A DNA stretch of 64,000 nucleotides from JAFGVL01 sp031553685 (lineage in GTDB: Bacteria; Bacteroidota; Bacteroidia; Bacteroidales; Paludibacteraceae), in contig JAVBLE010000019.1 in NCBI GenBank assembly GCA_031553685.1, forward strand, positions 36,422 to 100,421, written 5' to 3'. This document shows positions 19,006 to 28,197 of the stretch, piece after piece (position 1 is the stretch's first letter; each line of letters opens with the position of its first letter). The notes under the pieces are model-generated. The model searched no databases. It was given only the letters and a program-made list of their open reading frames with translations, and was not told the DNA's origin. Made by a program: the position numbers and the translations under genes.

Positions 19006-20223
19006 CTACCACCCTGCTATCTTTTTCTTACCCTTTGTCGCTGGAGGCGTCTTCGTCTTTGTTGTTGTTTGAGGTTGCGCCGATTGTTTTTCATACAAAT
19101 ACTTAGCATAAGCATTGGCTATTTTATCATTAGCTACCGGAGTAGTTTTAGTAACTCTTTTAGTATACGGGTCTACAGTTTGAACAACAAGTTCCGGATG
19201 AAGTTTCATAAACTCTTTATCAGCCAATCCCGCTGTAGCATAAGCAGCAATACCTCCTTTAGGGACATTAACAACTACTTGTTCAGACGGATTGTTGGGG
19301 TTTGGATTGATGATAATATTTTCCCCTTTATCTTTTGTGGTGCTACCACCGCGACCTCCTCTGCCGGCAAATGTCGAATATATTTTTGTTCTTTTCTTTT
19401 GGTTATCCTCCACTGCTTCATTGTGTCGTTTTCTTTCGTCAAGTTTCTTAGCCTCAGCATCAAGTTTCGCTTGTTGTTGCGCAAGTTTTTCTGCATTTTG
19501 TGCCTCTTCGGCATCCGCTTTTTTCTTGGCGGCAATCGCACCTCGCACATTATTCCGTTCCTCTCGCATATAGGCGTTTTTTAATTGCCAATCATTCAAC
19601 ATAGCCTGATACTCACCTTTGTTGTAAGCATCCAATCGTTGGTCGTATAAATCTTGTATCCTTTTAATTTCATTACTCATTCTAAGTCCACCATCAAATT
19701 GTCGGTCGCGCACATAAGCACCCTTGTTAGAACCACCATGTTGTGCCATAAGCGTTAAAATATCTCCAAGAGAAGCAAGCACTTGTGCGCCAGCCAATCG
19801 ATTTTTATTCGGCTCTTTGGGTTTTTGAGTAGTTTTTTGGAAAAACTCTAAATAGCTCCCATCTTTAGACGGATCATAATTCTGCATTTTCTGAATCATC
19901 TCACTACTGTATCCTAAACTATTCAGATGTCGCATTTCTTCAGGGCTATACGCCCCCTGTATATTTACACCATAATTACCTACATCTGTTCCGGCAACAA
20001 GTCCATCGGTTGCAGATTTCGGTTGTTGAGTTTTTGTTACGCCTAAAGCATATATTGGCACTCCATTCTTGTCTTTACTTCCAGTAGGAATTTCTGTAGC
20101 ATATTCCTCATTACTATCTATAGAAGTCACCATAGGAGCAGCCGTTTCAGGATATTCTTTGTTTATATCAAATCCCGTTTCTTTCCGCTTGTATTTGTCA
20201 TTCAAATCATCAAGTACAGCCAT
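19006..20223 (-). CDS. Internal virion/ejection protein (405 aa)
   Basis: A soluble phage protein with no enzyme motif that I recognise. It starts at ATG 20223 (MAVLDDLNDKYKRKETG); the open frame upstream is noise. The middle third (about 210-300) is a long Glu/Lys/Gln/Ala-rich coiled coil, and the C-terminus is Thr/Lys-rich (TTTKTKTPPATKGKKK). Position between the 3125-aa polyvalent protein and the small hydrophobic-N-terminus protein matches the gp14-gp15-gp16 type ejection cassette of podoviruses. The function is inferred from that order. Confidence 0.65.
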   Translation of the reverse strand: MAVLDDLNDKYKRKETGFDINKEYPETAAPMVTSIDSNEEYATEIPTGSKDKNGVPIYALGVTKTQQPKSATDGLVAGTDVGNYGVNIQGAYSPEEMRHLNSLGYSSEMIQKMQNYDPSKDGSYLEFFQKTTQKPKEPNKNRLAGAQVLASLGDILTLMAQHGGSNKGAYVRDRQFDGGLRMSNEIKRIQDLYDQRLDAYNKGEYQAMLNDWQLKNAYMREERNNVRGAIAAKKKADAEEAQNAEKLAQQQAKLDAEAKKLDERKRHNEAVEDNQKKRTKIYSTFAGRGGRGGSTTKDKGENIIINPNPNNPSEQVVVNVPKGGIAAYATAGLADKEFMKLHPELVVQTVDPYTKRVTKTTPVANDKIANAYAKYLYEKQSAQPQTTTKTKTPPATKGKKKIAGW

Positions 20224-20291
20224 GTATTTTATTTTTTTTAATCTTAAATTTTGAACTTTAAATCTCGAAGCATGGTTGCTAAGCCAAATCA

Positions 20292-20825
20292 CTATTTCCC
20301 CATCATGCTACCTGCAGCACCAAAACCACCGGTAATCATATTCAACCCATTATTCATCATGGTTTCGTAAGACTTAGCTCTATCATCATACAATTTGTAT
20401 TGCATATTAGTAAGATTATCTTTTCTTGCTAAATATTGATTAGTGATATTATCTTTCCACCGCTGCCCCATAGCACCTAAATTACTATAGGCGTCAGAAA
20501 TGGCTTTTGTCGATTGCTCTTTTTGAGTAGCCTGTTGTTCAGGAGTGGCTCCGTTTACCACCGCCATATTGGCAGCCGCCTTATTCTGACGCTTCAAATT
20601 ATCCCTCAGATTTTTCAATAGTGCTTGCGAGTCGGCACGCTGCAAATAATCACCTTGTGCGTTAGAATTGTACCAAGCATCATTTTCTGCATTTTGGACT
20701 CCCAATAAAGACTGAATTTTTTTTCTCTCTTTGCCCGCTTTCTTTCCTGCAGACAGCGCAGTTCCTCCTCCGGCTATAAGACTCGCTGCTGCTATTGCTA
20801 AAGGTATTGCTAAAGGTATTGCCAT
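20292..20825 (-). CDS. Small internal virion protein with hydrophobic N-terminus
   Basis: A 177-aa protein starting MAIPLAIPLAIAAASLIAGGG, a membrane-active helix (about 2-25), followed by a Lys-rich region, long helices with QATQKEQ repeats, and a Gly/Met-rich end (ITGGFGAAGSMMGK). This is the usual look of gp14-like ejection proteins, which leave the head early and help build a channel across the envelope. It is the first gene of the leftward ejection operon, and its upstream region carries the element shared with the scaffold-capsid operon. Confidence 0.7.
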   Translation of the reverse strand: MAIPLAIPLAIAAASLIAGGGTALSAGKKAGKERKKIQSLLGVQNAENDAWYNSNAQGDYLQRADSQALLKNLRDNLKRQNKAAANMAVVNGATPEQQATQKEQSTKAISDAYSNLGAMGQRWKDNITNQYLARKDNLTNMQYKLYDDRAKSYETMMNNGLNMITGGFGAAGSMMGK

Positions 20826-20884
20826 GTTTATGATATTTTTAAATTAAAAACTACATACAAAAGAAAAGAATATCACTGCAAACA

Positions 20885-20924
20885 CGCTCCCCTCATTCAA
20901 AAATCTTCCCTTTCGGTCGAAAAG
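20885..20924 (-). promoter_or_regulatory. Conserved element upstream of the ejection operon, copy 1
   Basis: On the minus strand TTTTCGACC, about 12 nt later TTTTTGAATGAGGGG, and then a TGTTT shortly beyond. The same order occurs at 36025-36062 in front of the scaffold gene. Both copies are about 60-80 bp upstream of the first leftward structural gene. A phage late-promoter or activator site is the likely reading. Confidence 0.55.
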
Positions 20925-21038
20925 CCACTGCTTGCAATCGCCCTAAAACAAACCACATTTGTTTATTTTGCTCAATAAATCCTTGCGCTACTTCGCGCCA
21001 TTGCGGTTAAATATTGAAAACTTGAAATCTAAAAAACA

Positions 21039-21320
21039 GTGGGCTTAAGAAAAGGACAAACAAACAACCCGAAGGGTCGGCCAAAAGGAAGTACCAACAA
21101 TATATCAAGCGAACTGAAAGAAAAACTTACAGGTATGCTTGCCAATAATTTTGAGAGTTTCGAGGAGGACATTAAAGCTATCGAAAAGCCGGAAGTAAGA
21201 GCAAATCTGTATGTAAAAGCTCTTGCGCTTGTCGTTGCTCGTCCTAAGGACGAAGACGAGAAAGAAATCGAACGACAAACAACACTACTGATGGCTAAAC
21301 TGTTCCAAACAGATCAATAA
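21039..21320 (+). CDS. terS: Putative small terminase subunit
   Basis: A 93-aa protein opening with GLRKGQTNNPKGRPKGSTN, the Gly/Lys/Arg/Pro-rich start of DUF5681-like proteins common in phage terminase regions, followed by two or three helices. It starts with GTG; an in-frame stop at 21030 excludes an earlier start. It lies directly upstream of portal and large terminase on the same strand, the classical TerS position. It would recognise the packaging site on phage DNA. The assignment is by context and N-terminal type. Confidence 0.6.
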   Translation: MGLRKGQTNNPKGRPKGSTNNISSELKEKLTGMLANNFESFEEDIKAIEKPEVRANLYVKALALVVARPKDEDEKEIERQTTLLMAKLFQTDQ

Positions 21321-21365
21321 AAAAGAATTGAATTTTTAAATATTTGAACTTTGAATCTAAATAGT

Positions 21366-23333
21366 ATGCGAAAAGCAAACCCAAAAATATCAGCCAAATT
21401 CTTTCCTCGAAAAGAAAACAAAAAGATAGACGCAACTGCTACAGACAATCCATTCAAGAAAAACAATACGGTCTTGATGGATGCTTTTCGCGCATGGACA
21501 GCCCTTGATGATTTTCGCCGACAATCCGAACGACACGAAATGTACACATTCAGAAATCAATGGGGCGATAAAATTAAAAATCCCGATGGGTGCGGATACA
21601 TTACCGAAGAGCAACATATCAAAAATCAAGGCAACCAACCGCTTAAAAACAACCGTATCAGAGGTATTGTCCGTTCGGTATTAGGTGTATTCTCTTCTAC
21701 GCAAACCGAACCGGTAGTCGTTTCGCGCGATCGGGACGAGCAAAGCAAAGGCGAAACAATGTCGTCCACACTTCAATATGTCTATCAAAACAACCGACTG
21801 TGGGAACTCGACCGCCGAAACCTCGAATACTTTCTCATAACCGGAGTATCGGCGTTCAAAAGCACTTTCTCTTGGCGCAATGACAAAATGGATGTATGGA
21901 CAGACCTTGTCAATTACAGCCGTTTATTTTTCGACAATCACATGCAAGACCCGCGACATTGGGACTGCCATCTAATTGGAGAAATACACGACTTGGGATT
22001 ATATGATGTGATGGCGCAGTTCTCCTACGGTTCAAAAGCCAAAGCAGAACGCATTCGCCAATTATACAACTATATTGATGAGGATACAACTGTATCCTAT
22101 ATGCAAAACCTAACCGAAGACATTACAAAACATCGTAATTTCTTTATCCCCGATAACCAAACACGCTGCAGGGTAATCGAAATTTGGAAAAAAGAATCAA
22201 AAGAGCGGCTCTTAGTTCACGACCGACTTACCGGAGATTTTTATAAAGTAGAAACAGAAGAAGAATCATTATTGAAAGCCGACAATGTTCGCCGTACGCA
22301 AGAACAAGCAACAGCAGGAGTTGCTCCCGAAGACATGAAACTATTGGAGTACGAATGGTTTATTGACAACTTTTGGTATTTCTATTATCTTACTCCGCAA
22401 GGAGATATACTCAAAGAAGGCGAAACCCCTTTTTGGCATGGCTCGCACCCCTATTCGTTTAAAATATATCCATTCTATAATGGACGCGTATATCCGTTTG
22501 TAGGTGATTTCATTGACCAGCAGCGATACATCAACCGCCTAATCATGATGCAGGATTTCATCATGCGTTCATCAGCCAAAGGGGTACTTATGTTCCCGGA
22601 AGAATGCTTGCCGAAAGATACCTCTATGGCTGATATAGCAGATACTTGGGCAACCTATGACGGAGTGATTTATTATAAACCTAAACCGGGAGTTCCGGCA
22701 CCGCAGCAAATAATCACAAACACAACCCAAACCGGAGCATATCAAATGTTACAGATACAGCTTAAAATGCTCGAAGATGTATCGGGAGTTCAAGGAGCAT
22801 TGCAAGGAGCTGCACCAAGCTCCGGCACTCCGGCGTCTTTGTATATGCAACAGGTGCAAAATTCATCTACCTCACTGACTGATTTATTTGAATCTTTCAA
22901 AGAAATCCGAGAGAGTCGTGATATGAAAAACTTGAAGCTTGTTCAGCAATATTACAAAACACCTCGATATATTAATATCAACAGTAATGGAAGTACCAAA
23001 CAGGCGTATTACGACCCCGCTAAAGTCCGTAATGCCGAGTTCGATTTATCCATTGCCGAAAGCACATCCACACCGGCATACCGTATGGTGATGAACGATT
23101 TCTTAATGCAAATGTTTAGCACAGGGCAAATCACACTCGAAGAAATGCTCGAAAACGGTACATATCCATTCGCCGACAAGCTGTTGCAAACAATTAAAAC
23201 AAGAAAACAACAAATGGCAGACCAACAACAAGCCATGATGCAGGGCATACAACAGCCGCAAGAAGAAGCCCAAATGCCATTATTAACGCCCGAGTTACAA
23301 CAACAAATAGAACAATACCAACAACCAACCTAA
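21366..23333 (+). CDS. Portal protein
   Basis: A 655-aa protein of the podovirus-like portal type; twelve copies would form the DNA entry channel at the head vertex. The N-terminal half has conserved helix-rich sequence (LYTFRNQWGDKI-like region near residue 60, NNRIRGIVRSVLGVFSS), and the centre shows the DFIDQQRYINRLIMMQDFIMRSSAKG stem-helix region. The C-terminus is Gln-rich and probably forms the barrel. I chose ATG 21366; a TTG at 21351 would add five residues. It sits between TerS and TerL on the plus strand. Confidence 0.85.
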   Translation: MRKANPKISAKFFPRKENKKIDATATDNPFKKNNTVLMDAFRAWTALDDFRRQSERHEMYTFRNQWGDKIKNPDGCGYITEEQHIKNQGNQPLKNNRIRGIVRSVLGVFSSTQTEPVVVSRDRDEQSKGETMSSTLQYVYQNNRLWELDRRNLEYFLITGVSAFKSTFSWRNDKMDVWTDLVNYSRLFFDNHMQDPRHWDCHLIGEIHDLGLYDVMAQFSYGSKAKAERIRQLYNYIDEDTTVSYMQNLTEDITKHRNFFIPDNQTRCRVIEIWKKESKERLLVHDRLTGDFYKVETEEESLLKADNVRRTQEQATAGVAPEDMKLLEYEWFIDNFWYFYYLTPQGDILKEGETPFWHGSHPYSFKIYPFYNGRVYPFVGDFIDQQRYINRLIMMQDFIMRSSAKGVLMFPEECLPKDTSMADIADTWATYDGVIYYKPKPGVPAPQQIITNTTQTGAYQMLQIQLKMLEDVSGVQGALQGAAPSSGTPASLYMQQVQNSSTSLTDLFESFKEIRESRDMKNLKLVQQYYKTPRYININSNGSTKQAYYDPAKVRNAEFDLSIAESTSTPAYRMVMNDFLMQMFSTGQITLEEMLENGTYPFADKLLQTIKTRKQQMADQQQAMMQGIQQPQEEAQMPLLTPELQQQIEQYQQPT

Positions 23334-23387
23334 CACCCCATTGCGTTTCTTTGCACCATTGCGGTAACACACTAAATAAAAAAGCTC

Positions 23388-23879
23388 ATGCTAATTCAAC
23401 TAACATATCCCGGCGACTTCATATTTCAATTAGTGAAACAAGAATCATCCCTATTAGCTGTTCGAAGAACAGACAAGGAAGGCAACCCGTTATTTCAACA
23501 AATGGTATTTGATGAGGCATATATGTTTCTTTTTCATCAATTATTTTTAGACGCACAAGCCGAAGTTACACCTGTTCTTTCAGCATACATTATCCAGTCT
23601 CCGGCACCCGAATATATCGACGACCAAGATTTGGAGCAAGGTGAGAACTATACTGTTTCACTCAATATGCCTGATGATTTCATGCGGTCCTACACATCGG
23701 TAATAAACACTAAAATAAAAGAGTTTTTCATAGCTCACATTATGTATCGTTGGCTCGAAACCAAACTACCACAAGAAGCCGCCACCTATTTAGATCGCGC
23801 ACAAAAAGCATTATCCGATATCAAAAGCAGCCTCGAAAGACGAACAAAACCAGTAAGAATAAAAGGCAGATTATTCTAA
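23388..23879 (+). CDS. Phage protein between portal and large terminase
   Basis: A 163-aa protein of unknown function. The C-terminal part is amphipathic helix (KEFFIAHIMYRWLETKLP..ALSDIKSSLERR) and the N-terminal half is mixed beta. Its stop overlaps the TerL start (TAATG), so the two are translationally coupled. A connector or packaging accessory role is possible by position; nothing in the sequence proves it. Confidence 0.65.
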   Translation: MLIQLTYPGDFIFQLVKQESSLLAVRRTDKEGNPLFQQMVFDEAYMFLFHQLFLDAQAEVTPVLSAYIIQSPAPEYIDDQDLEQGENYTVSLNMPDDFMRSYTSVINTKIKEFFIAHIMYRWLETKLPQEAATYLDRAQKALSDIKSSLERRTKPVRIKGRLF

Positions 23880-25975
23880 TGAATGTTGAATCAATAATAA
23901 AATCCAACGCTCAAAAGCATAAACAAATAAACCAACCCTATAATCAATTCAACGGTGAGGGATGCTGCGGCGAAAGGGTGTGTCTTAAAATAAAAGATGC
24001 ACCCTTGTCCGTTATGTATCTACCAAAACCCATGATGGAAACTAAAGTCTGCAAACTCTTAACAAAACACAAATCCATCGAAAAAATATTTGAAGTCGAG
24101 AAAGAAGAACTAACATCCGAAGCCTATACCGAATTTTGGATTAACTTCTGTGAACTTCGTCTTAAATACGACTTTGAGTTTTTTGCCTACATATATCTCA
24201 CCATTCAAGACAAAATAACAGCCGCTGATATTCCATTCACACTTAATCGCGGGCAGCGAAAGTTGTTAAAACGGTTAGAAGCAATGCGTTTGTCAGGGTT
24301 GCCCATACGGATAATATTATTGAAGGCTCGCCAATGGGGAGGCTCTACATTAGTTCAGTTATATATGCTTTGGATACAATTAATCCACAAGAAGAATTGG
24401 AACAGCGTAATTTGCGCCCACCTGAAAGATGCCGCCATCACCATTCGTGCCATGTTCGAAAAATCTATCAAAAACATGCCTCGCATAAGCGGCACCAAAC
24501 ATCAAATAAAACCTTACCAAGGCACGCAAAACATAAAAGAAGTGCCAGAGCGCGGATGCCGCATTACAGTAGGCACAGCCGAAGAGCCGGAATCCGTCCG
24601 GTCCCAAGATGCCAAGTTAGCTCACTTCTCCGAATTAGGATTATACCCCGATACCGACAAAAAGAAAACAGCCGACCTTATCGCCTCTATCATTGGCTCA
24701 ATACCACGCGAACCATACACCCTAATAGCATACGAAAGTACAGCCAAAGGAGTAGGTAATTTTTTCCATACTGAGTGGGAGAAAGCAAAAACAGGCGAAA
24801 CAGTTTTCGAACCCGTTTTTGTTGAGTGGTTTCTCATTGACATTTACAGCGAACCGATCACAGCAAACTTCAATAATCACAGTGGAAAAAAAGAGAAAGG
24901 GACCATAGAAGATTTTGTGCGCACCATGACAGAATACGAGTTAAACCTATTTAACAACAATCCCGAATGCACACTCGAAAATCTCAATTGGTATCGAGGC
25001 AAGTTGTCCGAAATGACAGGAGTTGCCATTATGCGCCAAGAATTTCCTTCGGATGATATAGAAGCATTCCAAGATTCCGGAATGCCCGCTTTCCGGGCTG
25101 AAGATGTAGAAGCATTGCGCAAAGATTGTAAACCACCCACGGCTATTGGTGATTTAGTAGCAGATTGCCTGCCGAATGTGGCAAAATCGGACACATCAAA
25201 GAGAAAAGAAATACTGCAAAACATCCGTTTTTCCGAAGATAAAGAAGCCTTGCAGGATATACTTTCTTCCGACCCAAAACGAAAGGCTCTAAAAGAACGC
25301 AATCGATTACGAATATGGGAATTTCCCGACATCGAACTAAAAGTATCAGACCGATATGTAATAGTATTTGACCCCCAAAAAGGAATATCCGAAAAAGCCG
25401 ACTGGGGAGTAATAACTGTTTTTGATAGATATTGGATGCAGTTCGGAGGCAAGCCTGAAATTGTAGCCGAATGGCGAGGCAAGATAGACAAAGATATATC
25501 AATATGGATAGCCGCGCAAATAGCCAAATATTACAACAATGCGTTGTTGGTAATAGAAAGTAATACCTATGATTCGGACACTAAAGAAGACGATGCCGAA
25601 TTTATTTTCGATACCATTGCCGATTATTATTCCAACCTGTACAGCCGAACTCCTGCCGACAAAATTATAGAGGGCGCTCCCGTAAAATATGGCTTCAATA
25701 CCAACCGAAGCACCAAGCCTATGATAATAGCCAACTATGTAGCCATGCTCCGAGAACGAGGATATATAGAACGAAATACAGAAGCTCTCAATGAAGCCCG
25801 TACCTACGAACAAAAGAAAAACGGTTCATTCGGAGCAAAAGCCGGCAGGCATGATGACACACTAATGACCCGTATGATAGGTTGTCATATCTGTTATGAA
25901 CTCCCATTGCCAAAATTAATCGAAACAACCAAAAAATCATATTCGCGCAAACCGGTATCCGAGGCGTCGATATAA
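23879..25975 (+). CDS. terL: Terminase large subunit
   Basis: A 698-aa ATP-driven packaging motor with a nuclease domain. Walker A is LKARQWGGST at about 149-157, and an acidic Walker B-like segment follows. The C-terminal RNase H-like nuclease shows VIVFDPQKG (first Asp), LLVIESNT (Glu) and GRHDDTLMT (final Asp). Length is typical. The start is ATG 23879, overlapping the preceding stop. A bidirectional terminator follows at 25974. TerS, portal and TerL form a rightward block set inside the leftward late genes. Confidence 0.93.
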   Translation: MNVESIIKSNAQKHKQINQPYNQFNGEGCCGERVCLKIKDAPLSVMYLPKPMMETKVCKLLTKHKSIEKIFEVEKEELTSEAYTEFWINFCELRLKYDFEFFAYIYLTIQDKITAADIPFTLNRGQRKLLKRLEAMRLSGLPIRIILLKARQWGGSTLVQLYMLWIQLIHKKNWNSVICAHLKDAAITIRAMFEKSIKNMPRISGTKHQIKPYQGTQNIKEVPERGCRITVGTAEEPESVRSQDAKLAHFSELGLYPDTDKKKTADLIASIIGSIPREPYTLIAYESTAKGVGNFFHTEWEKAKTGETVFEPVFVEWFLIDIYSEPITANFNNHSGKKEKGTIEDFVRTMTEYELNLFNNNPECTLENLNWYRGKLSEMTGVAIMRQEFPSDDIEAFQDSGMPAFRAEDVEALRKDCKPPTAIGDLVADCLPNVAKSDTSKRKEILQNIRFSEDKEALQDILSSDPKRKALKERNRLRIWEFPDIELKVSDRYVIVFDPQKGISEKADWGVITVFDRYWMQFGGKPEIVAEWRGKIDKDISIWIAAQIAKYYNNALLVIESNTYDSDTKEDDAEFIFDTIADYYSNLYSRTPADKIIEGAPVKYGFNTNRSTKPMIIANYVAMLRERGYIERNTEALNEARTYEQKKNGSFGAKAGRHDDTLMTRMIGCHICYELPLPKLIETTKKSYSRKPVSEASI

Positions 25976-26009
25976 AAAAATGGGATTAAAAATAATTAAT
26001 CCCATTTTT
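25974..26009. terminator. Bidirectional terminator after terL
   Basis: TGGGATTAA/TTAATCCCA with A-rich left and T-rich right flanks lies between terL and a convergent small gene. Confidence 0.8.
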
Positions 26010-26022
26010 CGGTTTCAAAATA

Positions 26023-26250
26023 TTAATACCCCAATTTAGCCTCCATGGCTTCGGGCGTTACTCCAAGATCTTTCATGAAGTAGTGCGCGTCGCAGTAGAT
26101 ATCATAAATAATATCAAGGACAGCCTCTTTATCCTCTTTCTTTATGGCGTCTTTCAGTTTTAGCATGTCAGCTTCCATATCGCAGGCAACGCTCATTGGG
26201 GTAGTGTTTTTTGTTTTCCATTGAACCCAATAATTCATATTCGCATTCAT
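26023..26250 (-). CDS. Small phage protein of unknown function (75 aa)
   Basis: Mostly helical and acidic, with a KLKDAIKKEDKEAVLDIIYDIY stretch. It sits alone between terL and the 234-aa Gly-rich protein, in the leftward late direction. I do not recognise a family. The end of the upstream gene carries a terminator, so it may be read through or have its own weak promoter. Confidence 0.6.
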   Translation of the reverse strand: MNANMNYWVQWKTKNTTPMSVACDMEADMLKLKDAIKKEDKEAVLDIIYDIYCDAHYFMKDLGVTPEAMEAKLGY

Positions 26251-26269
26251 ATCATTTTAATTTTTAAAT

Positions 26270-26304
26270 AAACAAAAGAGTAGGATGTTTCTACTCTTTT
26301 GTTT
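26270..26304 (-). terminator. Terminator after the 234-aa gene
   Basis: AAACAAAAGAGTAG/CTACTCTTTTGTTT, a 14-bp stem with a 7-nt loop, directly follows the stop at 26315 on the minus strand. Confidence 0.75.
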
Positions 26305-26314
26305 TGGTTTTTAC

Positions 26315-27019
26315 TTACGCCTTTGTTTGAGCGCCGGCAAGAACTGAGTTCATTGCAGATTGAATTTGTTGAGAGAAAGAATTTCCAATAGCAACAATAG
26401 TGTTATTGCTTTCTTCTTTTCTTTCGGCACACAAGGCGCGTTCCTTCCATCGTTCGGTTTCCTTGTCTTTCAAATAGTTCAAGGTTTCGTCTTTCGCACA
26501 TTCAATTTTTTGAATAATGCGACACTCCGCACGCTCCAAATTCAATTGTGTTTCGTTGTGTTTTTTCTCGTTTTCATAACGAAGATCTGAAATCTCTTTT
26601 CGCATAAATTCATGCCGCAAATGGTCTTTTTCTTCTTTGTGCTCAAAGCGATTCAAGAAATAATCTTTTTCTTCTTGCGATTTGTCCGAAACATGCGATT
26701 TTAAATCACAAATTTGGTCTTTTGCAGATTGAATAAGACTTTGCGTTTTTTCCACAGAACAATGAATTGTTTGTGCAAGTTCTTTGACGCAATCCACTTT
26801 GCCATCAATAGCACCAATAGCCAAATCCAAAGCTCTTTGATTTGCACCAGAATCACGCCCCGTCCAGTTGCCGTTTCCATTAATGAACCCCAATAGCAAA
26901 AGTAACTCAAAAATAGGGCTTCCGGCATTGTAACCACAATTCGCGCCATATCCAAATGGCATTCCTGCTCCGCCGATAAAAGTCGTTCCGGTGTCGGCTA
27001 CACCTGATAATCCTGACAT
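26315..27019 (-). CDS. Gly-rich N-terminus plus coiled-coil phage protein (234 aa)
   Basis: The first 45 residues are Gly-rich and contain a GAGMPFGYGANCGYNAG-like run. A hydrophobic patch (IFELLLLLGFING, about 38-50) follows, and then a long charged coiled coil (about 75-205) with HKEEKDHLRHEFMRKE and ERAECRIIQKIECAKDE. Proteins with this layout are common in Bacteroidetes genomes and phages but have no assigned role. It has its own terminator. A virion or membrane-associated structural role is possible. Confidence 0.65.
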   Translation of the reverse strand: MSGLSGVADTGTTFIGGAGMPFGYGANCGYNAGSPIFELLLLLGFINGNGNWTGRDSGANQRALDLAIGAIDGKVDCVKELAQTIHCSVEKTQSLIQSAKDQICDLKSHVSDKSQEEKDYFLNRFEHKEEKDHLRHEFMRKEISDLRYENEKKHNETQLNLERAECRIIQKIECAKDETLNYLKDKETERWKERALCAERKEESNNTIVAIGNSFSQQIQSAMNSVLAGAQTKA

Positions 27020-27108
27020 AATGTATAAGAATTAATTTGTTTTTCGTCAATATTGACGAAACAAAACTATCCACAAATCACAAGGAAAACCTTTTGACAA
27101 TTACCTGA

Positions 27109-27426
27109 TCATGTACAATTTTCGTCCTTTCTATTTTCTTTTTCATACTTATCTCTTACCTCTTTTAGGCACATTTTAGAATACCTACTGTCAGGAGGAT
27201 TAGTAATATAGTCGCCAACAGTAACACGAGTCCTATTTACTACACGCCCAATGGTTTCATATTTTACTTGGAAGAATTCGTGCGCAAGGATACAATATGT
27301 TTTCCTGCAATCAACAACATACCTGTCTTGGCTGACTGACTTAACTTCCTCTTTGCTAACTTCAAACTCATGAAGGCACAAATCCAATAATCCCTCTAAA
27401 AGATTTGTTAATTTACTCTTTTCCAT
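27109..27426 (-). CDS. Small DnaA domain IV-like protein (105 aa)
   Basis: The segment RYVVDCRKTYCILAHEFF..YETIGRVVNRTRVTVGDYI resembles the DnaA C-terminal DNA-binding helix-turn-helix, in which an alpha-helical RxxxxLAR.. region precedes an IGxxFxxRxHTTV-type recognition helix. The match is weaker than in the second such protein (40299-40577). I chose ATG 27426. A 17-bp inverted repeat and a T-tract stand 30 bp upstream in its leader. It could bind DnaA-box-like sites as a regulator; function is inferred. Confidence 0.6.
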   Translation of the reverse strand: MEKSKLTNLLEGLLDLCLHEFEVSKEEVKSVSQDRYVVDCRKTYCILAHEFFQVKYETIGRVVNRTRVTVGDYITNPPDSRYSKMCLKEVRDKYEKENRKDENCT

Positions 27427-27455
27427 ACTATCTTTGCATTCTCTCAAAAAAATAT

Positions 27456-27532
27456 AAAGGTGTCGCAACACCGACCTCAAAGCATATTATATTTTCATAT
27501 AATAGCCTTCGTCGTGGTGTTGCGACACCTTT
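27456..27532. repeat. Perfect 17-bp inverted repeat with nested hairpin
   Basis: The arms AAAGGTGTCGCAACACC (27456-27472) and its exact complement (27516-27532) enclose 43 nt. Inside these is a second perfect 8-bp repeat (TATTATAT/ATATAATA) with a 4-nt loop. On the minus strand the outer stem is followed by ATATTTTTTT. It separates the lysis operon end from the DnaA-like gene and may be a terminator or an attenuating leader. Confidence 0.8.
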
Positions 27533-27578
27533 ACTGTTTAGCGGGTTGAGAGCCGCTAAATGGAGGCGGAGGTTTTTT

Positions 27579-28190
27579 TTATTTCATCACAAAATAAGTC
27601 AACACAGCCCCAAAACCAAAACCAACCCCGCCAAACACAACATTACCGTTATTATCCCACCAAGTAGGTTTTTGAGCTTTTAAAGATTTCATCAGCATCT
27701 CGTTTCCATTGTTTAGATTTACAATGGTTTTCGTTTTGCTATCGATCAATGTATCTTGAATAGTTATTATTTGCTTCAAATTTTGGTTAATACTGTCTTG
27801 TTCAGCAATCTGTCTATCCTTGTAGTAAATCGTTTCTTCGGCATCATAAAGCATCTCATCTACTTTGCCACTTCGAGAAGTCGTGTCAGCTTTGTAATCA
27901 AAGGCTTCTTTTTCAAATTTAGTCTGATAAAACTTAGCTTTCGTTTCGGCAAATCTCATTTCCTTTTCATGCCTGCGATTCAAACTGTCTTTTATAAATC
28001 GCTCTCTTTTTGCGTGTATAGTGTTTATGCTGTCAATCAAATTTGCTCGAACAGTCGATACACTAACTCGCTCAATAACTTCATTGATGTTGTTTTCTTT
28101 GTCAAAGTTCCGCAAAAGCAATGTACATACAACAGTTATAACAACAGCCATAATCAATAGACCAATACAAAATTTAGTTTCTATTTTCAT
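27579..28190 (-). CDS. Membrane-anchored coiled-coil protein, possible spanin
   Basis: A 203-aa protein with an N-terminal membrane segment (about 8-27), a long charged coiled coil (about 40-165) and a Gly-rich hydrophobic C-terminal segment (about 184-202). Hydrophobic ends joined by a periplasm-length coil fit a unimolecular spanin that would fuse inner and outer membranes at lysis. It lies 7 bp after the endolysin gene in the lysis cassette. The family is not recognised from motif; the spanin role is inferred from topology and location. Confidence 0.6.
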   Translation of the reverse strand: MKIETKFCIGLLIMAVVITVVCTLLLRNFDKENNINEVIERVSVSTVRANLIDSINTIHAKRERFIKDSLNRRHEKEMRFAETKAKFYQTKFEKEAFDYKADTTSRSGKVDEMLYDAEETIYYKDRQIAEQDSINQNLKQIITIQDTLIDSKTKTIVNLNNGNEMLMKSLKAQKPTWWDNNGNVVFGGVGFGFGAVLTYFVMK

Positions 28191-28197
28191 ATTCAGA

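Noticed and set aside
24334..24759. 141-aa ORF inside terL
   Set aside because: Shadow frame of the terminase with no family likeness.
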